NCBI RefSeq assembly: GCF_008124615.1
Contig: NZ_VNIB01000007.1
Coordinates: 1 to 64,000, forward strand
Length of the DNA: 64,000 nucleotides
Origin: Geothermobacter ehrlichii
GTDB taxonomy: Bacteria; Desulfobacterota; Desulfuromonadia; Desulfuromonadales; Geothermobacteraceae
Direction of reading: 5' to 3'
Below the pieces are notes generated by a model that was given only the letters and a program-made list of their open reading frames with translations, ran no database searches and was not told the origin of the DNA. A program made the translations under genes and the position numbers. Positions 1 to 8,999 of this stretch are shown here, piece after piece. The stretch's first letter is position 1. Every line of letters starts with the position of its first letter.

Positions 1-284
1 CCTGCGGTGTAAGATGTGTGTAGGACATGATGGGTTCCTTTCTGGGTGTTGTTTGGTCGTGCTTTCAACACTACCAGAAGCCCCATCATGTCCTGCCTCT
101 TAACCCACCTCGAAGGTGGTGCACTTATGAGTTGAATCTACCATGGTAAACAAAATGCCCGGGGTCAGGTCTTGAATTATCACATTTCTTCATCTCCCAC
201 CCACCACAACGAAGCTCGAACACTCCCTTCCCCAGCAAGCGAAAAGCAGCCCAACGCCGAGCTGGCGGAAAAGCACCGCCCCTG
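1..284. mobile_element. gene-free left edge with possible mobile-element debris
   Basis: No convincing gene is seen here. AGGACATGATGGG near 22-34 is inverted near 82-95, giving a long hairpin. The stretch around 160-185 (GGGGTCAGGTCTTGAATT) resembles sequence I associate with the flanks of REP-associated IS200-like transposases. That association is from memory and unverified. No transposase fragment can be read, so this may be the outer end of an element lying left of the window, or an ordinary intergenic repeat. Confidence 0.3.
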
Positions 285-314
285 AAAAAAAAATGCCGGC
301 CCGCAAGGGCCGGC
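285..314 (-). terminator. intrinsic terminator of the glutamate operon
   Basis: On the minus strand a perfect 8-bp stem (GCCGGCCC/GGGCCGGC) with a 4-nt loop is followed by A and nine T. It lies about 30 nt beyond the stop of the last gene (347). Confidence 0.9.
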
Positions 315-346
315 GATTCAAGGGGAGAGTGGGAGGTTTATTAGAG

Positions 347-613
347 TCAGACTCCGCTGACTGCCAGTCGAACGCAGTTCTCGCTCGACCAGTTCTGGGA
401 ATCGCTGATGCGCGGAATGTCGATCAGACTGCCGGCGGCATGCGGACCGGCGGCTTCGACCAGCCGTACCCGCACAACGTCCGTGCGCAGGGATTCGACC
501 ACCGCCCGGGCGTGGTAACGGCCGCGAAAGTCGAACCAGAAAGCAGTCACGGTAACGCCGGCGGCCAGATTCTGGTCTTCCTGATGCAGGGCGAGTATCG
601 GGTCGGGTCCCAT
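347..613 (-). CDS. uncharacterised 88-residue protein after glutamate dehydrogenase
   Basis: I do not recognise this protein of 88 residues. Its ATG shares one base with the TGA of the preceding glutamate dehydrogenase gene (TGATG), which suggests coupled translation, and a strong terminator follows. The sequence is soluble-looking, with a central stretch that could form beta strands (AFWFDFRGRYHARAVVESL), no signal peptide, no membrane segment and only one cysteine. It may be a small accessory or modulator of the dehydrogenase, but that rests on position alone. Confidence 0.65.
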   Translation of the reverse strand: MGPDPILALHQEDQNLAAGVTVTAFWFDFRGRYHARAVVESLRTDVVRVRLVEAAGPHAAGSLIDIPRISDSQNWSSENCVRLAVSGV

Positions 614-3612
614 CAGGCCGTCTCCTTTCCTCCGGAAAAGTGCCGCTGCAGATGCGCCTGGAGCATCGCCTCGTAGGCGGCTTCGGCATCCTGCTGATAG
701 ACCAGGCTCGACGCCACCTCGCTGGCGAGAATGGCGGCCCGGTACTTGGGCGGCAGCTGGCCGATCCGCCGCCGGAAGCGGGGCGTCTCGCGCAGCAGTT
801 TCGGCAGGTGGGCCAGCAGGGCCCGCCGGTAGAGCGGCCGGTCGGCCAGCTCCGGGTTCTTCTGGAAGTAGTCGAACAGGCGGGCGTAGTGGCCGTTGAT
901 CTCGCGGGAGATGGCGGCGGAGATCTCGGTGTAGCTGCCCCCGCCCTGCTCCTTGCGGCGGAAGATCAGCCTCGCCTCGTCGGCGGCCCGTTTTTCAAGA
1001 ATCGCCAGCACGTCGCCGACGTAACGCTCCTTGTGGGCGAAGAACTCCTGCTCGCTGAGCAGCAGATTGGCGATGATCTCGTAGGAGGAGGAGATGACGC
1101 CGCACTTGTTGGCCGAGGCGTCACGCATGATGATGACGCCGGCTTCCTGCAGCCGGTCGCGCGCCTCCGGGGTGATGAAGGAGTTGGCCCCTTCGACAAT
1201 GGCGCGGGCGCTGGGCTGGCCGTCGCGCAGAAACTGCTGCCAGTTGCCGCGGTGGATGGTCTCCGGCCGGCCGCCGGCGGGGATGAAGAGATCGGCCTCG
1301 ACGGTAAAGACCAGACTGTTGAACAGCCGGTAGAATTCGTCGACGGTGATCCACTCCTCGACCAGCGTGTCCCCCTGGCGGCTGATCTTGCGGTAAAGCT
1401 CGCGCAGTCCGTCCTTGCGGGTCTGGCTGCGGAAGATCATCATGCCGCCGTCGTGCAGGGCCTGCGGATCGTACTGGTCGATGTCGTGCCGCAGCACCAC
1501 CTGCGCCAGGGCGTCATGATCGGCACCGGCCGGATCGAAGAGCGCCCCGGTGCCGTCGAGAATCAGCCGGATCTGCACCTTCGGCGCCCGCTCCAGCAGC
1601 AGGCGCAGGGCGTTGCCGGCGACATCGCCGCCGGGGCCACCGGTCATTTTGACGCTGAAGGCGTCCCGGCGCATGTCGATGCCCATCTGCTGCAGGGTGA
1701 TGTCGGCGAAGGTGATGACGCCGGTGGAGGTGACGCCGAACTCCTTGTGGTTTATGCCGAACCTCTTGCTCGAGATGACGCCGGGGCCGAGCAGGTAGCC
1801 GCGCTTGGTCGAGATGCGGGCGATCAGCTCAACCATCTCGTCGTGCATGTTCTCGTCCGGCCCCAGCTCGATCGGCTCGTCCTCCCGGTAGTAGTCGACC
1901 ACCCGGGGATCGCGAGCCACCCCGTTTTCGGTGACGTAGATGTCGAAAAAGGCCTGGATGAAGCCGTACTGCAGCTTGTACAGGCGCCGGGTGACCATCT
2001 CGCGGTTGGCGATGTCGGCGGCGTCGAGCACCACCACCATCTTCGAGCCACCCTCGTAGATGTCCTTGTTCTTCAGGTGCTGGGTGTGGGCCAGGACGTA
2101 GTTCTCGCGGAACAGGGTGTTGGCGTTGGTGATGAAGTCGTCCCGGTTCTTGGCCAGCACTGTGCGCCAGCCGCCGCGGGCGATGTCGGAGAAGCCGATG
2201 TGATAGCCGCAGCCGTGCCGGCCGAAGAAGAAGGTCACCCGGAAGGGCCGTTCCGGCGGCAGGTCGGAGGTGAACTCGGGCCCCAGCCGGTCGAGGTAGG
2301 CCGGATCGAGACGGAAGGCCAGAGCGTGCTTCTCGGCGACGAAGAAGTTGGTCTTCAGCGTGTGCTCGATGAAGAGCAGGCAGCAGCGGAAGATGGTCTT
2401 GCGGATGCCGTCGAGATAGGCGTGACCAGTGTTGTAGTCGTCGATCGCCCGCTCCAGCTCGGCGTGCTCGGTCCGGTAGGCCTGCTCACGCTCCTGCAGG
2501 CCGGGCTCGAAGCGGGCCCGGAACAGGGCCACCAGCCGCAGGGTCATCTCCAGGTCGGACATGAAGGCGTTTTCCACCTCCTGGTAGCCGAACCGGTCGG
2601 GCTGGTTGTGCGCCAGGGTGGTGTGGCAGAAGCTGGCGAAGGCATTGACCAGCGAGGCGTCGATGCCCGTCATCCGGCCGGCGGCGACGTACTGGCGGTA
2701 GGTGGCCGACACCGTCGACAGGATCTGGGTGTTGAACAGCTCCTGCTTGAGCTGGTTGAAGAGAAAACCGTTCTTCTCCAGCAGCGCCTCGCCATTGCCG
2801 TGCAGGTAGAAGGTGCCGAGAAAGTAGGGATGCAGCCCGTTGTGGATGGTCAGGCAGTAGGCCCGCTTGATCCCCAGCCCGAGGCGCTTGAAGACCTCCA
2901 TCACCTGGTGCAGAAAATCAAGCTGCGGCGGGTTGCCGGCGGCGAAGAGGATGCGGTACTCGGGCTGGTCGACGATCTCCTGCGCCGGCTCGGCGTCGAA
3001 ATAGACGCCGCCGCTGGCGACCGACTGCTGGTAGAGCCAGAGAATCTGGGCCACCCGGCGCGGCGGCGAGTAGCGGACGTAGTTCTCGTTGTTGAGCCAG
3101 AGCAGACGCAGCTCCTTGTCCAGCCGCCCCATGTCGTAGCCGGGATAATGCTCGCGCAGGGCGGCGCGAATCTCCTTGACGAAGGAACGGGGCACCCGGA
3201 TCTCGCTGACGCCGGCGATATCCTCCGCCGTCTTGCGGTCGAACTCGAAACGCTGCAGCTCCAGCTCCTCGCCGATGCCCGGGATGGGGGCGTAGGAATG
3301 GGTGAACTGGGCGTAGGAGATCTCCCGCTCGCGCAGCAGCCGCAGGGTGTCGTAGAGGGAACCGGGACGGTTCAGCCGGGCGATCACCAGCGACTTCGGC
3401 GTGTCCCGCAGCACCAGGCGGCGGGTGTCCTTCAGGGTCGGCAGCTGGATGGCGAGCGAACCGATGGCGTCGGCTTCGTCCCGCATGGTCACCGACAGGT
3501 AGGGATGCATCTGCTCCTGCAGCCACTGCAGGTTGGCGCCGGCCTCCAGGCAACGGGCGGTGATGGTCTTCGATACCTGCCGGAACCAGCGCACCTTTTC
3601 CGATTCGGTCAT
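613..3612 (-). CDS. large NAD-dependent glutamate dehydrogenase
   Basis: This 999-residue cytoplasmic enzyme is predicted to deaminate glutamate to 2-oxoglutarate and ammonium using NAD+. The length fits the 115-kDa class of large glutamate dehydrogenases, not the 450-residue hexameric GdhA class. The Glu/Leu/Phe/Val dehydrogenase core is in the second half, with the glycine/lysine-rich region ARGGWRTVLAKNRDDF, then LKNKDIYEGGSKMVVVLDA and MTGGPGGDVAGNALRLLL as the probable dinucleotide-binding turn. The ATG at 3612 (MTESEK) was chosen because an AGGAG lies just upstream and it starts 14 nt after uspA; the frame is open further upstream but only as antisense-like sequence over uspA. Co-transcription with a TAXI transporter suggests glutamate is imported and burned as a carbon and energy source. 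Confidence 0.9.
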   Translation of the reverse strand: MTESEKVRWFRQVSKTITARCLEAGANLQWLQEQMHPYLSVTMRDEADAIGSLAIQLPTLKDTRRLVLRDTPKSLVIARLNRPGSLYDTLRLLREREISYAQFTHSYAPIPGIGEELELQRFEFDRKTAEDIAGVSEIRVPRSFVKEIRAALREHYPGYDMGRLDKELRLLWLNNENYVRYSPPRRVAQILWLYQQSVASGGVYFDAEPAQEIVDQPEYRILFAAGNPPQLDFLHQVMEVFKRLGLGIKRAYCLTIHNGLHPYFLGTFYLHGNGEALLEKNGFLFNQLKQELFNTQILSTVSATYRQYVAAGRMTGIDASLVNAFASFCHTTLAHNQPDRFGYQEVENAFMSDLEMTLRLVALFRARFEPGLQEREQAYRTEHAELERAIDDYNTGHAYLDGIRKTIFRCCLLFIEHTLKTNFFVAEKHALAFRLDPAYLDRLGPEFTSDLPPERPFRVTFFFGRHGCGYHIGFSDIARGGWRTVLAKNRDDFITNANTLFRENYVLAHTQHLKNKDIYEGGSKMVVVLDAADIANREMVTRRLYKLQYGFIQAFFDIYVTENGVARDPRVVDYYREDEPIELGPDENMHDEMVELIARISTKRGYLLGPGVISSKRFGINHKEFGVTSTGVITFADITLQQMGIDMRRDAFSVKMTGGPGGDVAGNALRLLLERAPKVQIRLILDGTGALFDPAGADHDALAQVVLRHDIDQYDPQALHDGGMMIFRSQTRKDGLRELYRKISRQGDTLVEEWITVDEFYRLFNSLVFTVEADLFIPAGGRPETIHRGNWQQFLRDGQPSARAIVEGANSFITPEARDRLQEAGVIIMRDASANKCGVISSSYEIIANLLLSEQEFFAHKERYVGDVLAILEKRAADEARLIFRRKEQGGGSYTEISAAISREINGHYARLFDYFQKNPELADRPLYRRALLAHLPKLLRETPRFRRRIGQLPPKYRAAILASEVASSLVYQQDAEAAYEAMLQAHLQRHFSGGKETA

Positions 3613-3626
3613 GCCAGACTCCTGCT

Positions 3627-4115
3627 TCAGTCGGTCAGTGGAATCAGCAGCAGCGGTATGTCCGTCTTGCGGACGATCCGCTGGGCGACACTGCCGAGAA
3701 AAGCGTACTCGAGTCGCCCCTTGCCATGGGAACCGATGACGATCAGATCGGCGCCGCACCGCCTGGCCTCGGCGAGAACGACCGGCGCCGGCGGGCCGTG
3801 CAGCACCTCGATCCGGTCGATCCGCTCCAGATCCTCCGGATGGTCGGCCAGCTCCTCGCGGGCGAACTGCATCAGCTTGCGGCTGAGCAACCCGGCCACC
3901 TCGTCGCGGTGCTCCTTCTCGATGTGCCCCAGCTTGCCCTCCCCCATGATGGTGGCCACATAGTTGATGACCGCCTGGTCGACATCGGGAAGCACGTGCA
4001 CGATCTCCACCGAGGCCTGGTGGGCCCTGGCCATGGCGACCACGTGCCGCAGCACGGTCGAGGCACTGGCGGAAAGGTCGGTGGCAAACAGGATTTTTTT
4101 GTAGACCGGTATCAT
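3627..4115 (-). CDS. universal stress protein, UspA family
   Basis: A single Usp domain of 162 residues. The N-terminal KKILFATDLSASAS strand and the ATP-binding pattern G-2x-G-9x-G-S near the C-terminus (GSHGKGRLEYAFLGSVAQRI) are intact, so this is probably an ATP-binding type. Its ATG overlaps the TGA of the TRAP permease (ATGA) and glutamate dehydrogenase starts 14 nt downstream. Usp proteins are often encoded beside TRAP transporters and some bind or regulate them; that role here is inference. Confidence 0.9.
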   Translation of the reverse strand: MIPVYKKILFATDLSASASTVLRHVVAMARAHQASVEIVHVLPDVDQAVINYVATIMGEGKLGHIEKEHRDEVAGLLSRKLMQFAREELADHPEDLERIDRIEVLHGPPAPVVLAEARRCGADLIVIGSHGKGRLEYAFLGSVAQRIVRKTDIPLLLIPLTD

Positions 4116-6211
4116 GCCGCGCCTCCCGTCGCCGTGGCGGCAATGGCGGCGGCGTGCTTCCGGGCCCGCGGCAGCTGCATCAGGTAGATGACCACCAGCA
4201 GGGCGACACCCGCCAGATAGCAGATGTAGTGGTTCTCAAGACCGATCAGGTGCCCCCAGAAGTCGGGCCGGAACATGATGGCGCAGACCAGAAAGAGCAG
4301 CAGGGTCTCGTGGAACCTGTTCTTGGCGATGAACCAGCCCTGGGTGGCGGCGGCGAAGGAGCAGGTGCCGAAGCAGGTCATCACGAAGATGAAGATCGCC
4401 AGCGGGAAGCTGTCGATGCCGACCAGCAGGATGTCGGTGTTGAAAATGAACATGAAAGGCAGCGCCGCCGTCCGGATGTCGTAGAGGAAGCCCTGGATGC
4501 CGGTCGGAATCGGCTCGCTGCGGGCGATGGCGCTGGCCGCGTAGGCCGCCAGGCCGACCGGCGGCGTGTCGTCGGCCAGGATGCCGAAGTAGAAGCAAAA
4601 CAGATGGGCGGCGATCAGCGGCACGACGAAGCCACTGTCCCCGGCCAGGGTGACCAGGGCCGGCGCCGTCAGGCTGGCCATGACGATGTAGTTGGCGGTG
4701 GTCGGCAGCCCCATGCCGAGAATCAGGCTGGCGATGGCGACGATGCCGAGCATCATGTAGAGGTTGCCCATGCTCAGGGTGTCGATGATGTCGGTAACCA
4801 GACCACCGAGGCCCATGGTCACCACACCGACGACCACGCCGGCCGCCGCCGTGGCCACGGCGACGCTGACCATGTTGCGGGCACCGGCGACCATGCCTTC
4901 GAAGATGTCGACGACGCCGAGCTTCAGCCCCTCACCGAAGGGCAGCCGCTCCTCCTTGCGCAGCCGCGCCACATGCTGAAAGAGCATGATCACCAGCAGC
5001 ACCATGGTGGCGCGGAAGGCCGCCATGTCGGGCGAGTGACGGGGAACGATCAGCTCGTAGAGCAGGTAGAAAATCGGCAGCAGGTAGTGCAGGCCGCCGA
5101 ACAGCACCTGGAAGAAGACCGGCAGCTCGGCCTTCGGCAGGCCGCGCATCCCCAGCTTGCTCGCCTCGATGTGGGTGAGGAAGAACAGGGCCACGTAGGA
5201 AGCAAAGGCCGGGATCGCCGCCGCCTTGCAGACTTCGAGGTAAGGCAGATTGACGTATTCGGCGATGATGAAGGCCGCGGCGCCCATGACCGGGGGCATC
5301 AGCTGACCGTTGGTCGACACCGCCACCTCGATGGCCGCCGCCTTCTTCGGCGGATAGCCGACCTTCTTCATCATCGGAATGGTGAAGGTGCCGGTGGTGA
5401 CCACGTTGGCGATCGACGAGCCGGAAATCAGGCCGGTCAGTCCCGAGGAGAGGACCGCCGCCTTGGCCGGTCCCCCCTTGTAGCGGCCGAGCAGGCTCAT
5501 CGCCAGATCGATGAAGAACTTGCCGGCGCCGGCTCTCTCCAGCAGGGCACCGAACAGGACGTAGAGGAAGACGATCTTGGCCGAGACATAGATCGGCACG
5601 CCGTAGATCCCCTCCGTGGTCAGCGAAATCTGCCCGATGTAGCGGGTCAGGCTCACCCCCTTGAAGGAAAGGAAATCGGGCATGTAGGGCCCGAAAAAGG
5701 AGTAGAGGGTGAAAACAATGCCGATCACCGCCAGCGCCGGACCGACCACCCGCCGGGTAGCCTCCCAGAGGATCAGCACCAACAGGCCGCCGATGATCAT
5801 GTCGCGCGTGTTGGGCATGCCGACCCGGTTGGCGATCCCCTCGTAATCGATGGCGATGTAGAGGGCGATCAGGGCGGCGACGACGGCGATGACCAGGTCG
5901 ACCGTCGGAATCCGGTCGGTCGCCGACATCCAGCGCAACCCGGGGATGTTCACCTTCCGCTTCAGGGTGGGGAAGGAGACATAGATCAGAAAGAGGGCGA
6001 AGGCGAGGTGGATGGACCGCACGTAGGTCGAATCGAGCAGCAGCCAGCTCGACAGCGACAGCTGGAACATGGACCAGCAAAAAGCGACGATCGGCACGAT
6101 GAAGCGCTGCCAGCCGACGGCATGACGCAGCCCCATCTCCTCCTCTTCCACCATGCGGCGGGCCTTTTCAAGTCCCTCGTCGATCGGTTCCTGCAAATGG
6201 TTGTCATTCAT
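4112..6211 (-). CDS. TRAP transporter fused permease, TAXI type
   Basis: A 699-residue inner-membrane protein with many hydrophobic segments, the length expected when the small DctQ-like and large DctM-like TRAP subunits are fused, as is usual in TAXI systems. The DctM signature region is clear (SGLTGLISGSSIANVVTTG, then KKAAAIEVAVSTNGQLMPP). It should use an ion gradient to import the ligand captured by the periplasmic receptor encoded just upstream. I start it at 6211 (MNDNHLQEP) because GGAGT lies 7 nt upstream; the longer frame to 6259 has no such site. TAXI systems that have been studied mostly carry glutamate or related dicarboxylates, which fits the dehydrogenase in the same operon. 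Confidence 0.93.
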   Translation of the reverse strand: MNDNHLQEPIDEGLEKARRMVEEEEMGLRHAVGWQRFIVPIVAFCWSMFQLSLSSWLLLDSTYVRSIHLAFALFLIYVSFPTLKRKVNIPGLRWMSATDRIPTVDLVIAVVAALIALYIAIDYEGIANRVGMPNTRDMIIGGLLVLILWEATRRVVGPALAVIGIVFTLYSFFGPYMPDFLSFKGVSLTRYIGQISLTTEGIYGVPIYVSAKIVFLYVLFGALLERAGAGKFFIDLAMSLLGRYKGGPAKAAVLSSGLTGLISGSSIANVVTTGTFTIPMMKKVGYPPKKAAAIEVAVSTNGQLMPPVMGAAAFIIAEYVNLPYLEVCKAAAIPAFASYVALFFLTHIEASKLGMRGLPKAELPVFFQVLFGGLHYLLPIFYLLYELIVPRHSPDMAAFRATMVLLVIMLFQHVARLRKEERLPFGEGLKLGVVDIFEGMVAGARNMVSVAVATAAAGVVVGVVTMGLGGLVTDIIDTLSMGNLYMMLGIVAIASLILGMGLPTTANYIVMASLTAPALVTLAGDSGFVVPLIAAHLFCFYFGILADDTPPVGLAAYAASAIARSEPIPTGIQGFLYDIRTAALPFMFIFNTDILLVGIDSFPLAIFIFVMTCFGTCSFAAATQGWFIAKNRFHETLLLFLVCAIMFRPDFWGHLIGLENHYICYLAGVALLVVIYLMQLPRARKHAAAIAATATGGAA

Positions 6212-6301
6212 GGTCGGTACTCCTTGATGGCATCTCGAGGCCTCGGTCGCCTCAGTCAAGCCGCCGGCGGCGGCTTGACTCAGGGATCGAAACGGAAGAA
6301 A

Positions 6302-6327
6302 GGCCGGGAGGCTTTCGCCTCCCGGCC
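6302..6327 (-). terminator. hairpin between receptor and permease genes (attenuator or mRNA stabiliser)
   Basis: A perfect 10-bp GC-rich stem (GGCCGGGAGG/CCTCCCGGCC) with a 6-nt loop lies 8 nt after the receptor stop. On the minus strand it is followed by TTTCTTCC, a short interrupted U-tract. It could stop most transcripts after the receptor, or protect the upstream mRNA, and so give more receptor than permease. Confidence 0.7.
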
Positions 6328-6334
6328 GTGCGGC

Positions 6335-7312
6335 TTACTTCATCAGGCCGGCTTCTTTGTAGTACTTCAGGGCGCCGGGATGGATCGGGGCCGACAGACC
6401 CTGCAGCATGCTCTCCTTGGTCAGCACGGCGTAGGCCGGATGCAGCTTCTTGAACTCGTCGAAGTTCTCGAACACTTCCTTGGTGATGGCGTAGACGATG
6501 TCGTCAGGCACATCGGCGCTGGTGCAGAAAGTCGCCTTGACGCCGAAGGTCTCGACATTCTTCTTGTTCATCACCCCCGGATACTGGTCGACCGGAATGA
6601 ACGACGGCGCGTAGTAGGGGAACTTGGCCACCAGCTTGTCGACGATGGCCTTGGGCACCTCGACGAAGTTGACCTTGCGGGCTCCGGCGACCGCTTCCTT
6701 CACCGAGCCGTTCGGATGACCGACGGTGTAGAAGAAGGCGTCGATGCGGCCGTCCTGCAGCATGCTGGCCGACTCGGCGGCCTTCAGCCCTTCGGCCTTG
6801 AGGTCCTTCTTGTAATCGATGCCGGCGGCCTGAAGCAGGTCGATGGCGTTGCCGCGCTGGCCGGAGCCGGGGTTGCCGATGTTGACGATCTTGCCCTTCA
6901 GGTCGTAGACGGTCTTGATGTTCTTGTCGGCGGCGGCGACGATGGTCACCGACTCGGGATGGATGGAGAAGACGGCGCGAAGCTTCTTCTGCGGCTTGCC
7001 TTCCCAGTCGGCGGTGCCGTGATAGGCCTGGTACTGGCGGTCGGACTGGACGACGCCGAACTCGAGATCGCCGGCCATGATGGCGTTGACGTTGAACACC
7101 GAACCGCCGGTCGACTCGACGGTGGCGCGCAGATGGTACTGCTTGCGCTTCTTGTTCACCATCTTGGCGATGGCGCCGCCGGTCGGATAGTAGACGCCGG
7201 TGACACCGCCGGTGCCGATGGTGACGTAGGTGGTCCGGGCGGCGAAGCCGGATACCGGCAGCATGGCGACGGCGACGACCGCCGCGAGACAAAGGGTCAG
7301 CAACTTCTTCAT
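6335..7312 (-). CDS. TAXI family TRAP periplasmic solute receptor
   Basis: A 325-residue exported receptor. Residues 1 to about 25 form a Sec signal peptide (MKKLL, a hydrophobic core, then VSGFAA). The mature start TTYVTIGTGGVTGVYYPTGG is the characteristic TAXI opening, and GNPGSGQRGNAIDLL marks the second lobe. It should bind the ligand in the periplasm and hand it to the fused permease. The start is supported by an AAAGGAGG just upstream of ATG 7312. A sigma-54 promoter 76-90 nt upstream makes this the first gene of the transporter, uspA, dehydrogenase operon. Glutamate as ligand is inferred from context. Confidence 0.93.
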   Translation of the reverse strand: MKKLLTLCLAAVVAVAMLPVSGFAARTTYVTIGTGGVTGVYYPTGGAIAKMVNKKRKQYHLRATVESTGGSVFNVNAIMAGDLEFGVVQSDRQYQAYHGTADWEGKPQKKLRAVFSIHPESVTIVAAADKNIKTVYDLKGKIVNIGNPGSGQRGNAIDLLQAAGIDYKKDLKAEGLKAAESASMLQDGRIDAFFYTVGHPNGSVKEAVAGARKVNFVEVPKAIVDKLVAKFPYYAPSFIPVDQYPGVMNKKNVETFGVKATFCTSADVPDDIVYAITKEVFENFDEFKKLHPAYAVLTKESMLQGLSAPIHPGALKYYKEAGLMK

Positions 7313-7387
7313 GTTTTCTCCTCCTTTTGTGGTTGATGTCACTGCAAGGCAGTGACGGTGATTACATCTTCGGCCACGGCGTATACA

Positions 7388-7402
7388 GCAAGGCCGATGC
7401 CA
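7388..7402 (-). promoter_or_regulatory. sigma-54 promoter of the TAXI/GDH operon
   Basis: On the minus strand TGGCATCGGCCTTGC has the -24 GG and -12 GC separated by exactly 10 nt, and the preceding base is C as in YTGGCA. Transcription should start near 7376, leaving a leader of about 64 nt before the receptor ATG. A sigma-54 activator gene ends 188 nt upstream. Confidence 0.85.
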
Positions 7403-7479
7403 GTTTGCAGCGTCGACGCCAACACCCTGTTTTGTAAAACGATTTTCTAAAAATTATCGGCAGACGGGCGACCCGGGAG

Positions 7480-7588
7480 GGTATAACTTTGGTTATGGAC
7501 GCGGAGATGACGAAAGGAAAAGGACGGGTTTGGGCAGGATTTGCCGAGGGCTATAACCAGGGTTATGGTTATAGCCATGGTTATACCC
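7480..7588. promoter_or_regulatory. cluster of GGTTATA half-sites, probable upstream activating sequence
   Basis: Six copies of GGTTATA or its complement occur: 7481, 7491, 7551, 7561, 7567 and 7579. GGCTATAACC (7549-7558) and GGTTATAGCC (7567-7576) form a perfect 10-bp inverted repeat. The cluster starts right after the stop of the sigma-54 activator gene and lies about 80-190 bp upstream of the -24/-12 promoter, the usual distance for such activators. Confidence 0.8.
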
Positions 7589-7589
7589 C

Positions 7590-8999
7590 TCAAGAAACGG
7601 AACGTCTCTGACGCAAACGCTTGCTCAGCGCCGGCTGGGAGATGCCCAGCAGCCGCGCCGCCAGGGTCTGGTTGTTGCCGGCCCGCTCCATGGCGGCGTC
7701 AACCAGCATGTCCGCCGCTTCGCTCAGGGTCGGCAGTTCGGGCAGCATGGCGAAGATGTTCTCCCGGTCAGCTGTTCGCTGCAGTTCGCGTCCCTCCCCG
7801 GTACGTTCCCTGAAGACCGCCATCGAGAGCACCCCCCCTTCGTGCCGGCTGACGGCGTCGTGCACCATCGCCTCCAGCTCCCTGACGTTGCCGGGAAAGG
7901 AGTAGGACATCAGCAGGTCGAGCAGTTCCGGCGGCGGCGTCGGCACCGGCTTGTTCAGTTCGGCGGCGGCCTTGCGCAGAAAGTGATCGAGCAGCAGGGG
8001 GATGTCCTCTTTCCGCTCGCGCAGGGGCGGGATGCGCACCTGATGGGCGTGCAGCCGGTAATAGAGGTCCTTGCGGAAACTGCGGTCGGACACCTTGGCC
8101 GCCAGGTCCTGGTTGGTGGCGCAGATGATGCGCGCCGAGCTCTGCCGCGGCGTGTCGCTGCCGAGCGGGTAGTATTCGCCCTCCTGAATCAGCCGCAGCA
8201 GCTTGACCTGGCTGGCCGGCGACAGATCGCCGATCTCGTCGAGAAAAAGGGTGCCGCCGGCCGCCTTCTCCACCATGCCGGCCCGCTCGCGCTCGGCTCC
8301 GGTGTAGGCGCCGCGGGCATGGCCGAACAGGGTGTCGGCAAAGACGTTGTCGTCGAGGCCGGCGACATTGACGTTCACCTGCTCGCCCCGGCCGTTGCTC
8401 AGCAGGTGCACCGCCCTGGCGACCAGCTCCTTGCCGACACCGCTTTCGCCGAGAATCAGCACCGGCTGCCTGGAGGCGGCGATCGATTCGAGATAGCCGA
8501 AAATCGCCAGCATCGAAGGATGCCGGGTGACGATGTGGTCGAAGACCTCCGGCCGTTCCAGCCGGCGACCGAACAGCCGCCTCCGGATGGCATGGTTCTC
8601 CCGCTGCAGGCGGACCATGCGCACCGCCCGGCGCACGCCGTCGAGCAGGCGGTCTTCCTCCACCGTCTTGACGAAATAGTCGAACGCTCCCTGGCGCATG
8701 CAGCGCACGGCGGTTTCGAGCTGGTTCATGCCGGACAGGATGATAACCTGCACCTCGGGATGTTCCTCGGTAATGCGCTGCAGCAGCTCCTCGCCGCCGA
8801 CATGTGGCATGGTCAGATCGAGCAGCACCAGACCGATGTCGTGCTCCGCCAGCAGGCGGGGAACCTCCCGGCTGTCGGAACACTGAAGCAGGTTGGTGAA
8901 ACCTCCCGGCCCCTCGAGAATCATGCCGAGGCTGCGCAGCCAGGGAAGCTCGTCGTCCACCATCAGAATGCTGAATTCTGGATTAAGCGCGTCATTCAT
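7590..8999 (-). CDS. sigma-54-dependent response regulator (NtrC/DctD type)
   Basis: A 469-residue activator with three parts. The N-terminal receiver has D15/D16 and phospho-acceptor D61 (LVLLDLTMP). The central AAA+ domain has Walker A GESGVGKE, the sigma-54 contact loop GAYTGA (a conservative variant of GAFTGA) and Walker [10 protein letters not shown]. The C-terminal Fis-type helix-turn-helix (about 435-465) includes [20 protein letters not shown]. It overlaps the kinase gene by 8 nt, so the two are a cognate pair. The start at 8999 (MNDALNP) has a GGAG upstream; a longer frame to 9137 lies inside the kinase gene. The GGTTATA cluster and sigma-54 promoter just downstream make the TAXI/GDH operon its likely target. 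Confidence 0.93.
   Translation of the reverse strand: MNDALNPEFSILMVDDELPWLRSLGMILEGPGGFTNLLQCSDSREVPRLLAEHDIGLVLLDLTMPHVGGEELLQRITEEHPEVQVIILSGMNQLETAVRCMRQGAFDYFVKTVEEDRLLDGVRRAVRMVRLQRENHAIRRRLFGRRLERPEVFDHIVTRHPSMLAIFGYLESIAASRQPVLILGESGVGKELVARAVHLLSNGRGEQVNVNVAGLDDNVFADTLFGHARGAYTGAERERAGMVEKAAGGTLFLDEIGDLSPASQVKLLRLIQEGEYYPLGSDTPRQSSARIICATNQDLAAKVSDRSFRKDLYYRLHAHQVRIPPLRERKEDIPLLLDHFLRKAAAELNKPVPTPPPELLDLLMSYSFPGNVRELEAMVHDAVSRHEGGVLSMAVFRERTGEGRELQRTADRENIFAMLPELPTLSEAADMLVDAAMERAGNNQTLAARLLGISQPALSKRLRQRRSVS

Noticed and set aside
640-3963. Very long open frame antisense to glutamate dehydrogenase
   Set aside because: High GC at third codon positions opens the antisense frame; the translation is low-complexity with no domain, and the sense strand encodes an intact enzyme. 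The same applies to long frames opposite the TRAP permease, valS, ptsP and secA.
3613-4143. N-terminal extension of glutamate dehydrogenase
   Set aside because: The upstream part is uspA read in another frame; the ATG at 3612 has a good ribosome site.
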